NCBI RefSeq assembly: GCF_018861705.1
Contig: NZ_JAHLEC010000017.1
Coordinates: forward strand, 1 to 55,140
DNA: 55,140 nt
Origin: Clostridium psychrophilum
GTDB taxonomy: Bacteria; Bacillota; Clostridia; Clostridiales; Clostridiaceae
Direction of reading: 5' to 3'
Both the position numbers and the translations under genes were made by a program. Under the pieces are notes generated by a model. That model was not told where the DNA came from. It made no database searches and saw nothing but the letters and a program-made list of their open reading frames with translations. Each line of letters begins with the position of its first letter. Within the stretch, counting starts at the first letter, position 1. This document shows, in pieces, positions 17,732-26,155 of the stretch.

Positions 17732-17767
17732 TAGCAAGCTCAACCAAGGTCTCGCAAGGGTCCCCGG
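17732..17767 (+). repeat. REP-like 36-base repeat
   Basis: These 36 bases are identical to 13793-13828 at the front of R1. Degenerate relatives with CGCAAGGGT and GAACTTGGAGGTG elements occur near 18028, 19750, 20203 and 25950. At 20219-20247 the relative forms a hairpin with CCAAGTTC/GAACTTGG arms. Confidence 0.65.
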
Positions 17768-17811
17768 CAGGCTGTGCGAAAACCTAAAATAAGTATGGAG
17801 GTGTATTTAAA

Positions 17812-18006
17812 TTGAATATAGACGAGATTAGAAAGTCGCACTACAAGGAAGAAGGAAGGGAAGAAGAAAGAGAAAAAAGTAAAGAAGAAAGAAAACAATT
17901 AATACTTAAACAATATAGTAAAGGGCTTTCAATAGAATATATTGCGGATATAAATGATTTTGATGTTGAATATGTAAAGGATGTAGTGAAAAATGCAAAA
18001 CAATAG
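17812..18006 (+). CDS. Rpn C-terminal fragment, possible small protein
   Basis: This 64-residue frame starts with TTG 8 bases after a strong GGAGGTG site. It is highly charged (EEGREEEREKSKEERK) and ends GLSIEYIADINDFDVEYVKDVV, matching the C-terminal tail of Rpn proteins (LGVNIDIIIKATSLSEEKV at 27200). No nuclease core is present. It may be a relic or a stand-alone tail protein; its own good ribosome site makes expression plausible. It is followed directly by an R repeat, as are the longer Rpn genes. Confidence 0.5.
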   Translation: MNIDEIRKSHYKEEGREEEREKSKEERKQLILKQYSKGLSIEYIADINDFDVEYVKDVVKNAKQ

Positions 18007-18297
18007 CAAGTAATTGCGTCAGCAGCAAGCTAAAAAAGGTTTCGCAAGGGTATTATGGGTTAAGCAACAGAGCTTGTCCGTTACACTTCCAAACTTAGTA
18101 AGAGGGCAGACCCTTGGAAACAATTGGAAAGCGGGTTATGCTGAAGCTAAAGGAAGATGGGACATATTATGTGAATTAAGGGAGAAAAAGTTGGTATGAA
18201 AAGTCTAGATAATTGAATAGAATAGAAATAAAAAACTTGGCGACAGCCGTGAGGGAACTACTGAAACTTATAGAGATATAATTTTGGTAGTTTTTTT
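18007..18297 (+). repeat. R repeat, copy R4
   Basis: It starts at the stop of the Rpn fragment with the REP-like GCAAGCT...TTTCGCAAGGGT block. It continues with the CAACAGAGCTTG block also found in R2, the core GAAGCTAAAGGAAGATGGGACAT, the hairpin TTGGC-gaca-GCC, and a terminator stem at about 18256-18293 with a T-run. A 61-codon frame inside it (18014-18199) is not considered a gene. Confidence 0.72.
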
Positions 18298-18481
18298 GCC
18301 GTGAAAGTGTTTGTGCCACGATATTGATAAATATTTATTGTAATGTTTAGGAAAATAGTGAATAAGGTAAGAAGAGAGGATATTATATAATAAGAATGTA
18401 AAGTGAGGTGTTAATATGAACACGTAGCCAACTACGTTTGAAGTAACTTTGTTGATATACAATGAATATTGACCCCCTTTC
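18298..18481 (+). other. Gap between R4 and the insertion sequence
   Basis: The 184 bases hold a GTGAGGTG ribosome-like site followed by ATG AAC ACG TAG at 18418, which looks like a truncated gene start. A hairpin ACGTAG-ccaa-CTACGT follows at 18422-18437. The insertion sequence begins at 18482. Nothing else was recognised. Confidence 0.45.
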
Positions 18482-18542
18482 TGAACTATACCCTTAAAGG
18501 TGGACATAAATGAAAAAATGTGTTTACATACCATTAAGGGAG

Positions 18543-18793
18543 ATGATAGTAGGATGGGAGAAAAGAAAAAATAAATACAGTAAGGAATTTAAACTTGATG
18601 CAATAAGAATGTATCGAAACTGGGTTAGAGGATGGCAGACGCAAAGGTGCTATCGGGCAATTTATTTTACCACCCAAAATTGAAGGGTTACCTATTAATG
18701 AAGAAAATCTCCGGCTGAGGGCCGAAAATGCTTATCTTCGTTCTCTTCTTGAGTTGAATATAGATGTTATTAAAAAAAAACATATTACGAAGT
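18543..18793 (+). pseudogene. IS3-family OrfA, deleted and frameshifted
   Basis: The first frame gives KYSKEFKLDAIRMYRN, the start of an IS3 OrfA helix-turn-helix domain. It then runs out of frame into RGWQTQR and stops near 18680. The C-terminal part continues in another frame (GRRKGAIGQFILPPKIEGL, then ENLRLRAENAYLRSLLELNI, a leucine-zipper stretch) and ends TAA at 18793. Nine As at 18772-18780 lie where IS3 elements shift by -1 into OrfB. Confidence 0.72.
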
Positions 18794-18821
18794 AATTGAT
18801 CTGTTAAGAGAGGACTTCTGT

Positions 18822-19664
18822 TTGAAAATATTATTGGAGGTATCTGGAATAAGACGTTCCAGCTACTACAAATGGAAAAAGAACATCAACGTCCTAACAA
18901 AAAGGAAACAAGCTAATCTGAATATTTCTGAAAGAATTAAATTATTGTATGTAAAACACAAAGGGTGTTATGGCGTTGATCGAATGACACATGCCTTGTT
19001 AAATGATTACAAACTAGTGGTAAATCATAAACATGTGTATAGGTTAATGAAAGAACATGGTTATCTTGCTGTTATAAAGCCTAAAAAGTATTTTAAGCAG
19101 CCTCAACGCAGGCACTCCGGAGTTAATATACTTAATCGAAATTTTCAAGCTAGTTATCCGTTTGACAAGCTTGCAACTGACGTTAGTGTTATTAAAAAGA
19201 GTGGGAAAAGTATCTACATATCACCAATAAAAAATTTGTGTACTAACATGATAGAAGGTTGGGACATAAGCTACAATGGATCATTAAAAATAGCAATAAA
19301 CCCATTACTCTCCATAAAGGATAAGGCGCTTCCTGAAGGAACATTTATGCATTCAGATCAAGGGGGATTGTATACATCAGGTGTATTTAAGAAAATACTA
19401 GAGGAAAACAACTTCATTCAAAGTCTATCGAGGAAAGGTACACCAATTGATAATTCACCTATGGAAAGTTTTTTTGGTACCTTGAAAAGTGAGATGCTAT
19501 ATAATCCATTAATAAAATTACATAATGATATTGAAACGGTTGCTGCAATAGAGGAATATTTTAGTTATTACAACAATGACAGAATCCAAAAGAAATTGGG
19601 TTATTTAATTCCTGCTCAGTACAAGGAAATACGATTGAAGAAATACCAACAGGATACAAAGTAG
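18822..19664 (+). CDS. IS3-family transposase OrfB (DDE integrase core)
   Basis: The 280-residue frame has the HTH_21-like part (GCYGVDRMTHALLND...KHVYRLMKEHG) followed by the rve catalytic core. The DDE residues are visible in LATDVSVIK, MHSDQGGLYTS and NSPMESFFGTLKSEM. The frame is open upstream of this TTG to the A-run at 18772-18780 (reading TYYEVIDLLREDFC), so the natural product starts as an OrfAB fusion made by -1 frameshifting. Because OrfA is broken, any product here would lack the full DNA-binding part. Confidence 0.85.
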   Translation: MKILLEVSGIRRSSYYKWKKNINVLTKRKQANLNISERIKLLYVKHKGCYGVDRMTHALLNDYKLVVNHKHVYRLMKEHGYLAVIKPKKYFKQPQRRHSGVNILNRNFQASYPFDKLATDVSVIKKSGKSIYISPIKNLCTNMIEGWDISYNGSLKIAINPLLSIKDKALPEGTFMHSDQGGLYTSGVFKKILEENNFIQSLSRKGTPIDNSPMESFFGTLKSEMLYNPLIKLHNDIETVAAIEEYFSYYNNDRIQKKLGYLIPAQYKEIRLKKYQQDTK

Positions 19665-19819
19665 TCTTTATAATATATTTCTAGTCATTTAAGCTACAAT
19701 GTATCTACCTTTTGGGGTACAGTTTGACATTCTACAAACTTCAAACTCACTACGTCGCGCAAGGGTTCCTGGTGGTAACTAGAGAGGTGTTATATTGGTA
19801 AAATGAAAATTTTTATAGG

Positions 19820-19848
19820 TTGATAAAGAAGTTTTAGGATGTTATAAT
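19820..19848 (+). promoter_or_regulatory. Sigma-A-type promoter for the 79-residue gene
   Basis: TTGATA (19820-19825), a 17-base spacer and TATAAT (19843-19848) give a near-consensus promoter. The start codon of the next gene lies 39 bases downstream. Confidence 0.7.
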
Positions 19849-19886
19849 TACTATACTTGCAATTAAAATTATGGTGGTGATTTAGA

Positions 19887-20126
19887 ATGGATAACGAAAC
19901 AAAGAAAATGTTTGAAATGTTAATGGGAAAGTTGGATACTATATCGGAAAGCCAAAAAAACATGGAAATAAGGCAGGATGAAATATTTTCTGTTGTAAAG
20001 TCTATTGAACATAGCAATACTACACATAAAGCAGAGATTGATAATATTACTTATAAAATTGCACATACAGAGGGAATAATTAATAAGATAGGCAATGTAA
20101 TTAATGAAAGTAGAGCCGTAAAATAA
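19887..20126 (+). CDS. Small coiled-coil-like hypothetical protein
   Basis: This 79-residue protein is not recognised by function. It is rich in Lys, Glu and Asn with regular hydrophobic spacing (MFEMLMGKLDTISESQKNMEIRQDEIFSVVKSI), as expected for a helical coiled coil, with no membrane segment. It has its own good promoter, a GGTGGTGAT ribosome site and a terminator right after it, so it is probably a real single-gene transcript. It lies just right of the insertion sequence in the accessory island. Confidence 0.65.
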   Translation: MDNETKKMFEMLMGKLDTISESQKNMEIRQDEIFSVVKSIEHSNTTHKAEIDNITYKIAHTEGIINKIGNVINESRAVK

Positions 20127-20138
20127 ATAATTAGAGCG

Positions 20139-20167
20139 GGACAGTTGAGAAACTGTTCTTATTTTTT
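20139..20167 (+). terminator. Rho-independent terminator of the small gene
   Basis: The stem GGACAGTT / AACTGTTC (20139-20146 and 20151-20158) is followed by a T-run at 20162-20168. Confidence 0.75.
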
Positions 20168-20343
20168 TATGTTTCATTAGCAACCAAGCGTGTCTATTTC
20201 ATCTCCAAACTCTGTAGCAAGGCGAATCGCCATCCGTCCAAGTTCCCCGTGGTTTGTGAACTTGGAGGTGTTTTTCAATGAGAAATAGACTAATAAGTGT
20301 TTGGTGTAAAAAGATTTTAGTTGTGGAAGCAGGAAATAAAAAT
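20168..20343 (+). repeat. REP-like block with CCAAGTTC hairpin
   Basis: This gap holds a degenerate REP-like block (CTCTGTAGCAAGG, then the arms CCAAGTTC and GAACTTGG around 20219-20247). A stretch follows (AATGAGAAATAGACTAATAAGTG near 20278) that recurs in diverged form at 28053-28078. No gene was seen here. Confidence 0.5.
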
Positions 20344-20404
20344 AAACTGATAGCTTATAGCTCAAACACTATTATCAGAGTGTATAGGCTATAGCTATCA
20401 GTTT
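20344..20404 (-). terminator. Long hairpin terminator for the minus-strand reductase operon
   Basis: The arms AAACTGATAGCTTATAGCT and AGGCTATAGCTATCAGTTT (20344-20362 and 20386-20404) pair over 16 or more positions. Read on the minus strand, a T-rich stretch follows. It lies 17 bases past the stop of the decarboxylase-family gene. Confidence 0.7.
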
Positions 20405-20420
20405 TAAATGAATTCAATGC

Positions 20421-21215
20421 TTATTTAGTCCACCAATCCCATTTCGTAAATGAGTATGGAACAAATCCCATAGGATCAATTTTGTTGAAATATAGATTTT
20501 CTCCAGGTTCTAATGTATTTGTACTAACTATATATTGAGAACCTATCATTCGTACTACTTCTAGTTCTGCCCATGGATCATGTGGAGAATCCGTCAAAAC
20601 TACAGTAGATGTAGCTAATTTATTCTCTGTTATATCGGCTATTGCTAACTTTTGTTTTATTAAAGTTGGGCTTAATAGGAAACCACATCCATCAGCTGAT
20701 TTCGCATATGTTATATTATACATATAGTCAGTTATTGCATCATTTAGTTCTTCAATTTTACCATCTTTATTTAATTTCCCTGATAAATCAGCACTAACTG
20801 TAAAAAATTCTATTCCATTACGATTAATTTTACCTATTACTTTACCATCTTTAACTTCAAAATCTATGGTTGCCATTTTTTTTGGAAGTCCACAAACCTC
20901 TCTTCCCATTGACATTGCCATTCCATCAGTTATTGGCATAGATAAACAGTATCTTCCTATTACTCCATTACATTCTGCAAGGATAAATAAACCAGCTTCT
21001 TTGTATCCTGGAGCAAAACTTGTTTTTGGATAATTGGCTACAAAAGTTGAAACTAATGGTTTATCTTTTACTGGTTTTAATGGAGCAGGTAGTAATTTTG
21101 CTATGACTTCTGGTTTTGTTTCCCAAACTGTGTTTAATGTTTCTGCACCATAAAATATTGTCTTTTTTTCTCGTAATGACATTATTTGTTCCATTGTTTT
21201 TGTAAAACTATACAT
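20421..21215 (-). CDS. Acetoacetate decarboxylase family protein
   Basis: The 264-residue protein has the family's active-site segment GREVCGLPKK, where K112 corresponds to the Schiff-base lysine and K113 to its pKa-lowering neighbour in clostridial acetoacetate decarboxylase. Length and the VWETKPEVIAKLLPAPLKPV opening also fit. Family members decarboxylate beta-keto acids or catalyse related aldol/hydratase reactions, so the substrate may not be acetoacetate. It is the second gene of a minus-strand operon, 38 bases after the flavin reductase, sharing the terminator at 20344. It may process a keto acid made by that reductase and the SDR. Confidence 0.82.
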   Translation of the reverse strand: MYSFTKTMEQIMSLREKKTIFYGAETLNTVWETKPEVIAKLLPAPLKPVKDKPLVSTFVANYPKTSFAPGYKEAGLFILAECNGVIGRYCLSMPITDGMAMSMGREVCGLPKKMATIDFEVKDGKVIGKINRNGIEFFTVSADLSGKLNKDGKIEELNDAITDYMYNITYAKSADGCGFLLSPTLIKQKLAIADITENKLATSTVVLTDSPHDPWAELEVVRMIGSQYIVSTNTLEPGENLYFNKIDPMGFVPYSFTKWDWWTK

Positions 21216-21253
21216 AATATAACCCCCCTTAATTTAAATCGTCCTATATCTTA

Positions 21254-23191
21254 CTAAAGCATATATGCTTTTTCAAATCCATTTGACACTGCATCTACTA
21301 CCCTGCCTGGTTTACGAACATCTCCTAATAGTTCAACAATATTATAATGTTCTTCTATTTCACTTACTATTTCATTATTTGATTTAACGCCTAAAGATAA
21401 TACTACAACATCAGTTTTTAGTGTAGTAATTTTCTGATCTTTAGTGTTTTCAATATCTATTTCACCATCTTTAATATTTGTAAGTTTGCTACAAGGTAGC
21501 ATTGTTACTCCAGCTTTACCAAGTCTTATACTTATATCAATTACATTAGGTAGATATCCTGAAGGACCAATTTTATCTGCCATTTCTATTACAGTTACTT
21601 TATTTCCTTTAGAAGATAATAGTTCAGCTATTTCTAGTCCTGTCATTCCAGAACCAGCAATTACTATATTTTTATTTTCTAATATAACTTTCTCTTCTAG
21701 AATATCAGTTGATGTATATACAAAACTCTTGTTGACTCCTGGAATTGATGGGATTACAGGGTTTGATCCTGATCCAATAAATACAGCATAAGGATTAATT
21801 TCATTTATTTTTTGTAGCGTTGCTTTTTCATTTAGTTTTACGACCACGCCTAATTTCTTAATTGCCAGTTTTTGATACTCAAGGAACCAATCCAATTTCT
21901 CTTTTAGTGGAGGTTTAGTAGCTAAGTATACATTTCCACCTAAATATCCTTTTTCTTCAAATATTATAGGTACAAAATTTCTCAAGGCTAAAACCCTTGC
22001 AGCTTCCATTCCTGCAGGCCCACCCCCTATTATTACAACATTTCTATCATAACCGGTCTTTTGAAAATCTAAATATTCTAGTTCTCGTCCAACCCTTGGG
22101 TTAACTGCACATTCTATGTTTTGACATTTCATAATGCTTTCTATGCAATTCAAACATGATATGCAAGGGGTAATGTCTTCCTCGCAGCCTTTTTTAGCTT
22201 TATTGCTCCATTCTGGATCAGCTAATTGTGCTCTACCTACTGCAACAAAATCTAAATTATCTTCTTTTAATATAGTTTCAGCCATATCAGGTTTTCTAAT
22301 TACATCACAAGCAATTACCGGTATATTGACCGCTTCTTTTATAGCTTTAGCTAAATTTCTTTTCCAGCCTTGAGGATATGAAATCGGTTCTATTATTGTA
22401 GTAACGGATTCATATGTTCCAGCACTTACATTAATAGCATTTACACCTAATTTTTCAAGGTAAACTGCTTCCTTAATTGCCTCGTCTAGTGATATTCCAT
22501 CTTTAGTAAATTCATTTCCATCTATTCTAACTGAGATAGGGAACTTAGGACCACATTTAGCACGTATACCCATTATTATTTCAGTTATAAACCTCATTCT
22601 TTTTTCAAAAGTTCCACCATATTTATCTTCTCTATGATTTGATTGTGGGCTCATAAACTGTGCAACAAGATACCCGTGAGCACCATGAATTTCAACCCCA
22701 TCTATACCAGCCATTTGTGCGAAAACAGCACCTTTTACAAATTTTACAACTAGTCCATTAATTTCTTCTATTGTCATCTCTCTAGGAATTTCGCCAATAG
22801 CTGATGACATTATAGGACTTGGACCAGCTATTTGACGACCATCAATCATCATAGCATGATTTTGTCTACCGGGATGTTGTAATTGAACAAATATTTTGGT
22901 GTTATATTTATGAATTGTACGAGCTAGGGTCTGAAGCCTTGGTATTTGTTTTAAATTCATTACACTTAATTGATTGGGCATTCCTACGCCTGTTTCATCA
23001 TCTATGCGGGTTATTTCTGTAATTATTAACCCACATCCTCCTTTTGCCCTCTCTTCATAATAACGAATCATCTCATTTGATGCTTCACCTGTATATGATG
23101 CCAAATTTGTGCCCATTGCAGGCATTACTATTCTATTTTTTATTTCTAAATTACCGATTTTACCTTTGGTGAAAAGCTTTCCATATTTCAT
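21254..23191 (-). CDS. NADH:flavin oxidoreductase, Fe-S / FAD type (2,4-dienoyl-CoA reductase and BaiCD-like)
   Basis: This 645-residue enzyme has an FMN-binding TIM barrel (residues 1 to about 335; IHGAHGYLVAQFMSPQ, NHREDKYGG). A cysteine cluster CISCLNC...CQNIECAVNP follows near 343-366 for a [4Fe-4S] centre. The C-terminal part binds FAD and NAD(P) (VVIIGGGPAGMEAARVLA near 387; a second GSGMTGLEIAELL loop). Such enzymes reduce activated C=C bonds of enoyl-CoA, enones, steroids or bile acids. The substrate is unknown. It starts the minus operon, 110 bases downstream of a candidate PucR operator. Confidence 0.88.
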   Translation of the reverse strand: MKYGKLFTKGKIGNLEIKNRIVMPAMGTNLASYTGEASNEMIRYYEERAKGGCGLIITEITRIDDETGVGMPNQLSVMNLKQIPRLQTLARTIHKYNTKIFVQLQHPGRQNHAMMIDGRQIAGPSPIMSSAIGEIPREMTIEEINGLVVKFVKGAVFAQMAGIDGVEIHGAHGYLVAQFMSPQSNHREDKYGGTFEKRMRFITEIIMGIRAKCGPKFPISVRIDGNEFTKDGISLDEAIKEAVYLEKLGVNAINVSAGTYESVTTIIEPISYPQGWKRNLAKAIKEAVNIPVIACDVIRKPDMAETILKEDNLDFVAVGRAQLADPEWSNKAKKGCEEDITPCISCLNCIESIMKCQNIECAVNPRVGRELEYLDFQKTGYDRNVVIIGGGPAGMEAARVLALRNFVPIIFEEKGYLGGNVYLATKPPLKEKLDWFLEYQKLAIKKLGVVVKLNEKATLQKINEINPYAVFIGSGSNPVIPSIPGVNKSFVYTSTDILEEKVILENKNIVIAGSGMTGLEIAELLSSKGNKVTVIEMADKIGPSGYLPNVIDISIRLGKAGVTMLPCSKLTNIKDGEIDIENTKDQKITTLKTDVVVLSLGVKSNNEIVSEIEEHYNIVELLGDVRKPGRVVDAVSNGFEKAYML

Positions 23192-23300
23192 TATAGTATC
23201 TCCCCCTATAAAAATTTTATTGCTTCTTTTAGATTAATTAAAGTATAACATTGCATAAAATTGCATGATATGGAAGAAAATCCAAAAACATTTATTATCA

Positions 23301-23318
23301 TTGTGCGTTGTGCACTAT
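23301..23318 (-). promoter_or_regulatory. Candidate PucR-regulator operator (site 1)
   Basis: TTGTGCGttgTGCACTAT here matches the reverse complement of 24981-24998 at 15 of 18 positions, with only the three centre bases changed. GTGC and GCAC form the inverted arms. It lies upstream of the reductase-decarboxylase operon. Confidence 0.6.
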
Positions 23319-23392
23319 CTACTCAAAAGTTAACTATTATCTAAAATATATACAATAAATAAATCTCTGAAAAATCAGAAATTTATTTATTC

Positions 23393-24961
23393 CTATTCTC
23401 TTTTAGAATTCATAAGTTTCTTATAAAAATCCATCAATTTATATGCATAATATAGTTTAAAACTGTTATCATTTTCATCCAAATCTAATCCTATTAATTC
23501 TACAATTTTTTCTAACCTATATCTTAATGTATTTCGATGTATAAACATCTCATCTGCCGCTTTCGTCATACTATGATTGTTTTTTAGATATACATATAGT
23601 GTTTTATATAATTCAGAACTATTTTTATCATCATACTTTTTTAATATATAAATTGAAGTATTATAAAAATCTTCTTTTAATATATGATCTCTTGCCATAT
23701 AAATAAAATTGTAAGGCTGAATATCTTCATATTGATAAATATATTTTCCTTCTCCAATAATTCTTCCTATTTTTAATGCTGTAATTGCTTGATGGTAGTA
23801 AATATTACAGTATTCTATTGAAGAAAATTCATTACTTATTCCCATTTTTAAATTATTATCTGATAAAAAAGCTTCAATTTTTTCTGTTCTAATTTGATTT
23901 TCTACAAACCTATCTTTATCGTTTATTAGTACAATATTTCCATTATAATAAATTGAACTGCTCATAGGAAAAAGATTCATTAAATTTGGACTCAAGTATC
24001 TAGAATATATGGATTGTTTAAGCTTAAAATTTGTGATATCAATTACTAAAACAAAAATATGAGTGCTAAACACTAGAGAAGAATTTTTTAATCTTTCTTT
24101 AATTATTGTCTTATTTTCAATGTTATTTTCTAATAAATCGTGTAATATTTCTTCACTTAGAACATTACTAGTATTTTTATAAAACTGTTTTTTCCCTAGT
24201 TCTTTTGAAATTATTTCACTTATTAACATCAACAAATCATAGTCATCAAAGTCTATTTGTTTTTCGCATTGAAGCAATATTATATTCCCTATAGTTTTAC
24301 CTTTTACTTCTATTCTAAATACAACTTTTTTAATTGGGCTTATAGGACAGGTCACTTCGAAGGGACGGTCCATTTTTCTTCCTATCTTTAGAGCATTTAA
24401 CTTTTTTAATTCGGCAATAAATTCATAAGAGCAGTACCCTTTTTTTACATTATCCATCCATAATAAATCAGTAATATTCTCTATGGCAGAGCTAGCTAAT
24501 ACTTTAAAACTTAGGTCAATAACAATTAAAGGATTACCAATTAATTTTGAAGCAGTGCTAATTATTTTTAATAGACCTTCACCTGATAGAAAAGTTTCTA
24601 ATAATGAAATTTTAAATTGATTGTATCTTACATCTTTACGAAAAAATGCTCTTACCTCATTATAAATTTCCAATATATTTTCATTATCATTTAGCTCAAT
24701 TATTCTTAAGTTATTGTTAATATATTTTTCGAGTATTGTACAATCATCATTTATTAAAATAAAACATGCATTTTTGATTCTACCTATATTTCCTTTGAAG
24801 GTAGAGGTATTTCCTATATAAATATAATTTTTTAAATAAACTATATTCTTATCTGTAACTAACTCTGCATCAATAAAATTAATATCCAGGGGTTCATTTA
24901 AGTAAAAATTTTTGCTTTTACCTGCAAAATATTCACACAATCCATTAAAAGTAATATTCAT
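23393..24961 (-). CDS. PucR/CdaR-type transcriptional regulator
   Basis: This 522-residue protein ends in the PucR helix-turn-helix (TLYVYLKNNHSMTKAADEMFIHRNTLRYRLEKIVELIG, about 455-492), the hallmark of this family. The N-terminal and central parts resemble PucR sensory regions: a PurC-like N-terminus, a GAF-like middle (NPLIVIDLSFKVLASS) and a GGDEF-like remnant. It lies between the reductase operon and the divergent SDR gene, and matching palindromic sites precede both, so it probably controls both in response to a pathway substrate. The ATG at 24961 is the start of the only plausible frame. Confidence 0.88.
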   Translation of the reverse strand: MNITFNGLCEYFAGKSKNFYLNEPLDINFIDAELVTDKNIVYLKNYIYIGNTSTFKGNIGRIKNACFILINDDCTILEKYINNNLRIIELNDNENILEIYNEVRAFFRKDVRYNQFKISLLETFLSGEGLLKIISTASKLIGNPLIVIDLSFKVLASSAIENITDLLWMDNVKKGYCSYEFIAELKKLNALKIGRKMDRPFEVTCPISPIKKVVFRIEVKGKTIGNIILLQCEKQIDFDDYDLLMLISEIISKELGKKQFYKNTSNVLSEEILHDLLENNIENKTIIKERLKNSSLVFSTHIFVLVIDITNFKLKQSIYSRYLSPNLMNLFPMSSSIYYNGNIVLINDKDRFVENQIRTEKIEAFLSDNNLKMGISNEFSSIEYCNIYYHQAITALKIGRIIGEGKYIYQYEDIQPYNFIYMARDHILKEDFYNTSIYILKKYDDKNSSELYKTLYVYLKNNHSMTKAADEMFIHRNTLRYRLEKIVELIGLDLDENDNSFKLYYAYKLMDFYKKLMNSKRE

Positions 24962-24980
24962 AATTCACCTCAATTTGATT

Positions 24981-24998
24981 ATAGTGCATTTCGCACAA
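24981..24998 (+). promoter_or_regulatory. Candidate PucR-regulator operator (site 2)
   Basis: ATAGTGCATTTCGCACAA lies between the divergent regulator and SDR genes, 19 bases before the regulator start. It is the partner of 23301-23318 in reverse orientation. Confidence 0.6.
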
Positions 24999-25100
24999 CT
25001 AAGATACCATAATTTGGAATAATATATATAGTAACAGATTTTTCAGTATGATATAACTATATTATATTAATAAAGACTTAAGAATGAGGGGAGAAAAAAT

Positions 25101-25880
25101 ATGAAAAATGTAAACGATCTATTATATATCAAAGGGAAAGTAGCTATAGTTACTGGTTCAGCCAGTGGAATTGGGCAAGCAATTGCAGTTGGACTAGCTG
25201 AGGCTGGTGTAGATATTGCCGGAACATATTTTAATACACCTTATGAAGAAACAAAAGCACTTGTTGAAGCAACAGGACAAAAATTTTTCCCAATACATGT
25301 TGATGTATCAAAGGCCGAGGAAGTAGGTAATATAATACCTGCAGTTATAAAACAATATGGAAATTTTAATATACTTATAAATGCTGCAGGTGTTGAGTCA
25401 CATAATCCTATTGGGGATAATTATAGCGAAGAAGAATATCAACGCTGTTTGCAAATTAATTTAAATCAAGTTGTAGCACTTAACGCAGAAGCTGGGAAAC
25501 ATTTTATAAAAGAAGGCAATGGAGGAAGAATTTTGAACGTATCTTCTATAGCAGGTTATTTAGGAATGCGTTCTGGAATGTCACCATATGTTATTACAAA
25601 ACATGCGATAAGAGGAGTAACTAGATCCTTTGGACTTGAACTAGCTCCTTATGGAATTACTGTAAATGCAATAGCCCCAGGTCCTATTTTCTCAAAAATG
25701 ACTACAAACCCACCAATGAAAAAATTAATGATGGATAGAGTTGTTGCTACAAAATGTCCAGTAGGACGATGGGGATTCCCTGAAGACTTTAAAGGTATAG
25801 CAAACATGCTTTGCTCTGAAGCTGGTGGATTTATTACAGGACAAACCATTTTAGTTGATGGTGGATATACATTAACTTAA
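25101..25880 (+). CDS. Short-chain dehydrogenase/reductase (classical SDR)
   Basis: The 259-residue protein has the NAD(P)-binding TGSASGIGQAIA loop near residue 18, the NAAG motif (NAAGVESHNP), serine in NVSSIAGY, and the catalytic YxxxK pair (Y163 and K167 in PYVITKHAI), then the PG turn (IAPGPIFSKM). It oxidises or reduces a hydroxyl/keto pair; the substrate is unknown. It is divergent from the PucR regulator across 139 bases containing the candidate operator and is followed by its own terminator. It likely works with the minus-strand reductase and decarboxylase. Confidence 0.88.
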   Translation: MKNVNDLLYIKGKVAIVTGSASGIGQAIAVGLAEAGVDIAGTYFNTPYEETKALVEATGQKFFPIHVDVSKAEEVGNIIPAVIKQYGNFNILINAAGVESHNPIGDNYSEEEYQRCLQINLNQVVALNAEAGKHFIKEGNGGRILNVSSIAGYLGMRSGMSPYVITKHAIRGVTRSFGLELAPYGITVNAIAPGPIFSKMTTNPPMKKLMMDRVVATKCPVGRWGFPEDFKGIANMLCSEAGGFITGQTILVDGGYTLT

Positions 25881-25900
25881 AATAAGACAGAACTTTATAT

Positions 25901-25941
25901 AAACAGTGGAGGTGACACTAAATCACTTCCACTGTTTTTTT
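25901..25941 (+). terminator. Strong Rho-independent terminator after the SDR gene
   Basis: The stem AAACAGTGGAGGTG / CACTTCCACTGTTT with T-run ends the SDR transcript. The next repeat block starts immediately after. Confidence 0.9.
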
Positions 25942-26152
25942 AGCAAGGCTAACCACCAGTCCACCAAGGTCCTCGGGATTTGTGAGCAAGCAATTCGAAA
26001 GCTAGGCAAAGATGGGACATCTGATGAGGATTAAGTGATGTGAAGTTAGGGTGAAATATAAAGAAATTGGGGAAAAACATAACCAAAAAAATGGCGATAG
26101 GCATGGGAAGGAACTACTGAAATTTATAGAAATATAATTTCGGTAGTTTTTT
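25941..26152 (+). repeat. R repeat, copy R7
   Basis: It opens with a REP-like TAGCAAGG...CCAAGGTCCTCGG block. It has the core AAGCTAGGCAAAGATGG with a perfect AGATG-gga-CATCT hairpin, the ATGGCGATAGGC segment and a terminator stem ending in GGTAGTTTTTTT at about 26150. Confidence 0.75.
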
Positions 26153-26155
26153 TGT

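Larger units (their letters stand above)
18482..19729 (+). mobile_element. IS3-family (IS150-like) insertion sequence, internally deleted
   Basis: The element runs from TGAACTATACCC at the left to GGGGTACAGTTTGACA at the right, and the ends are imperfect inverted repeats. A 3-bp target duplication TTC flanks it (18479-18481 and 19730-19732). At 1248 bp it is shorter than intact IS150-type elements, because orfA has lost a central part. OrfB looks complete, but normal transposition needs the OrfAB fusion, so the copy is probably immobile on its own. Confidence 0.85.

Noticed and set aside
18014-18199. 61-codon plus-strand frame inside R4
   Set aside because: It lies wholly in repeat sequence, has no ribosome site, and other R copies do not keep the frame.
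18268-18534. 88-codon minus-strand frame
   Set aside because: Spans the R4 terminator and the IS left end, so it cannot be an old gene.
20177-20365. 62-codon minus-strand frame
   Set aside because: Runs through the REP-like block and the hairpin terminator.
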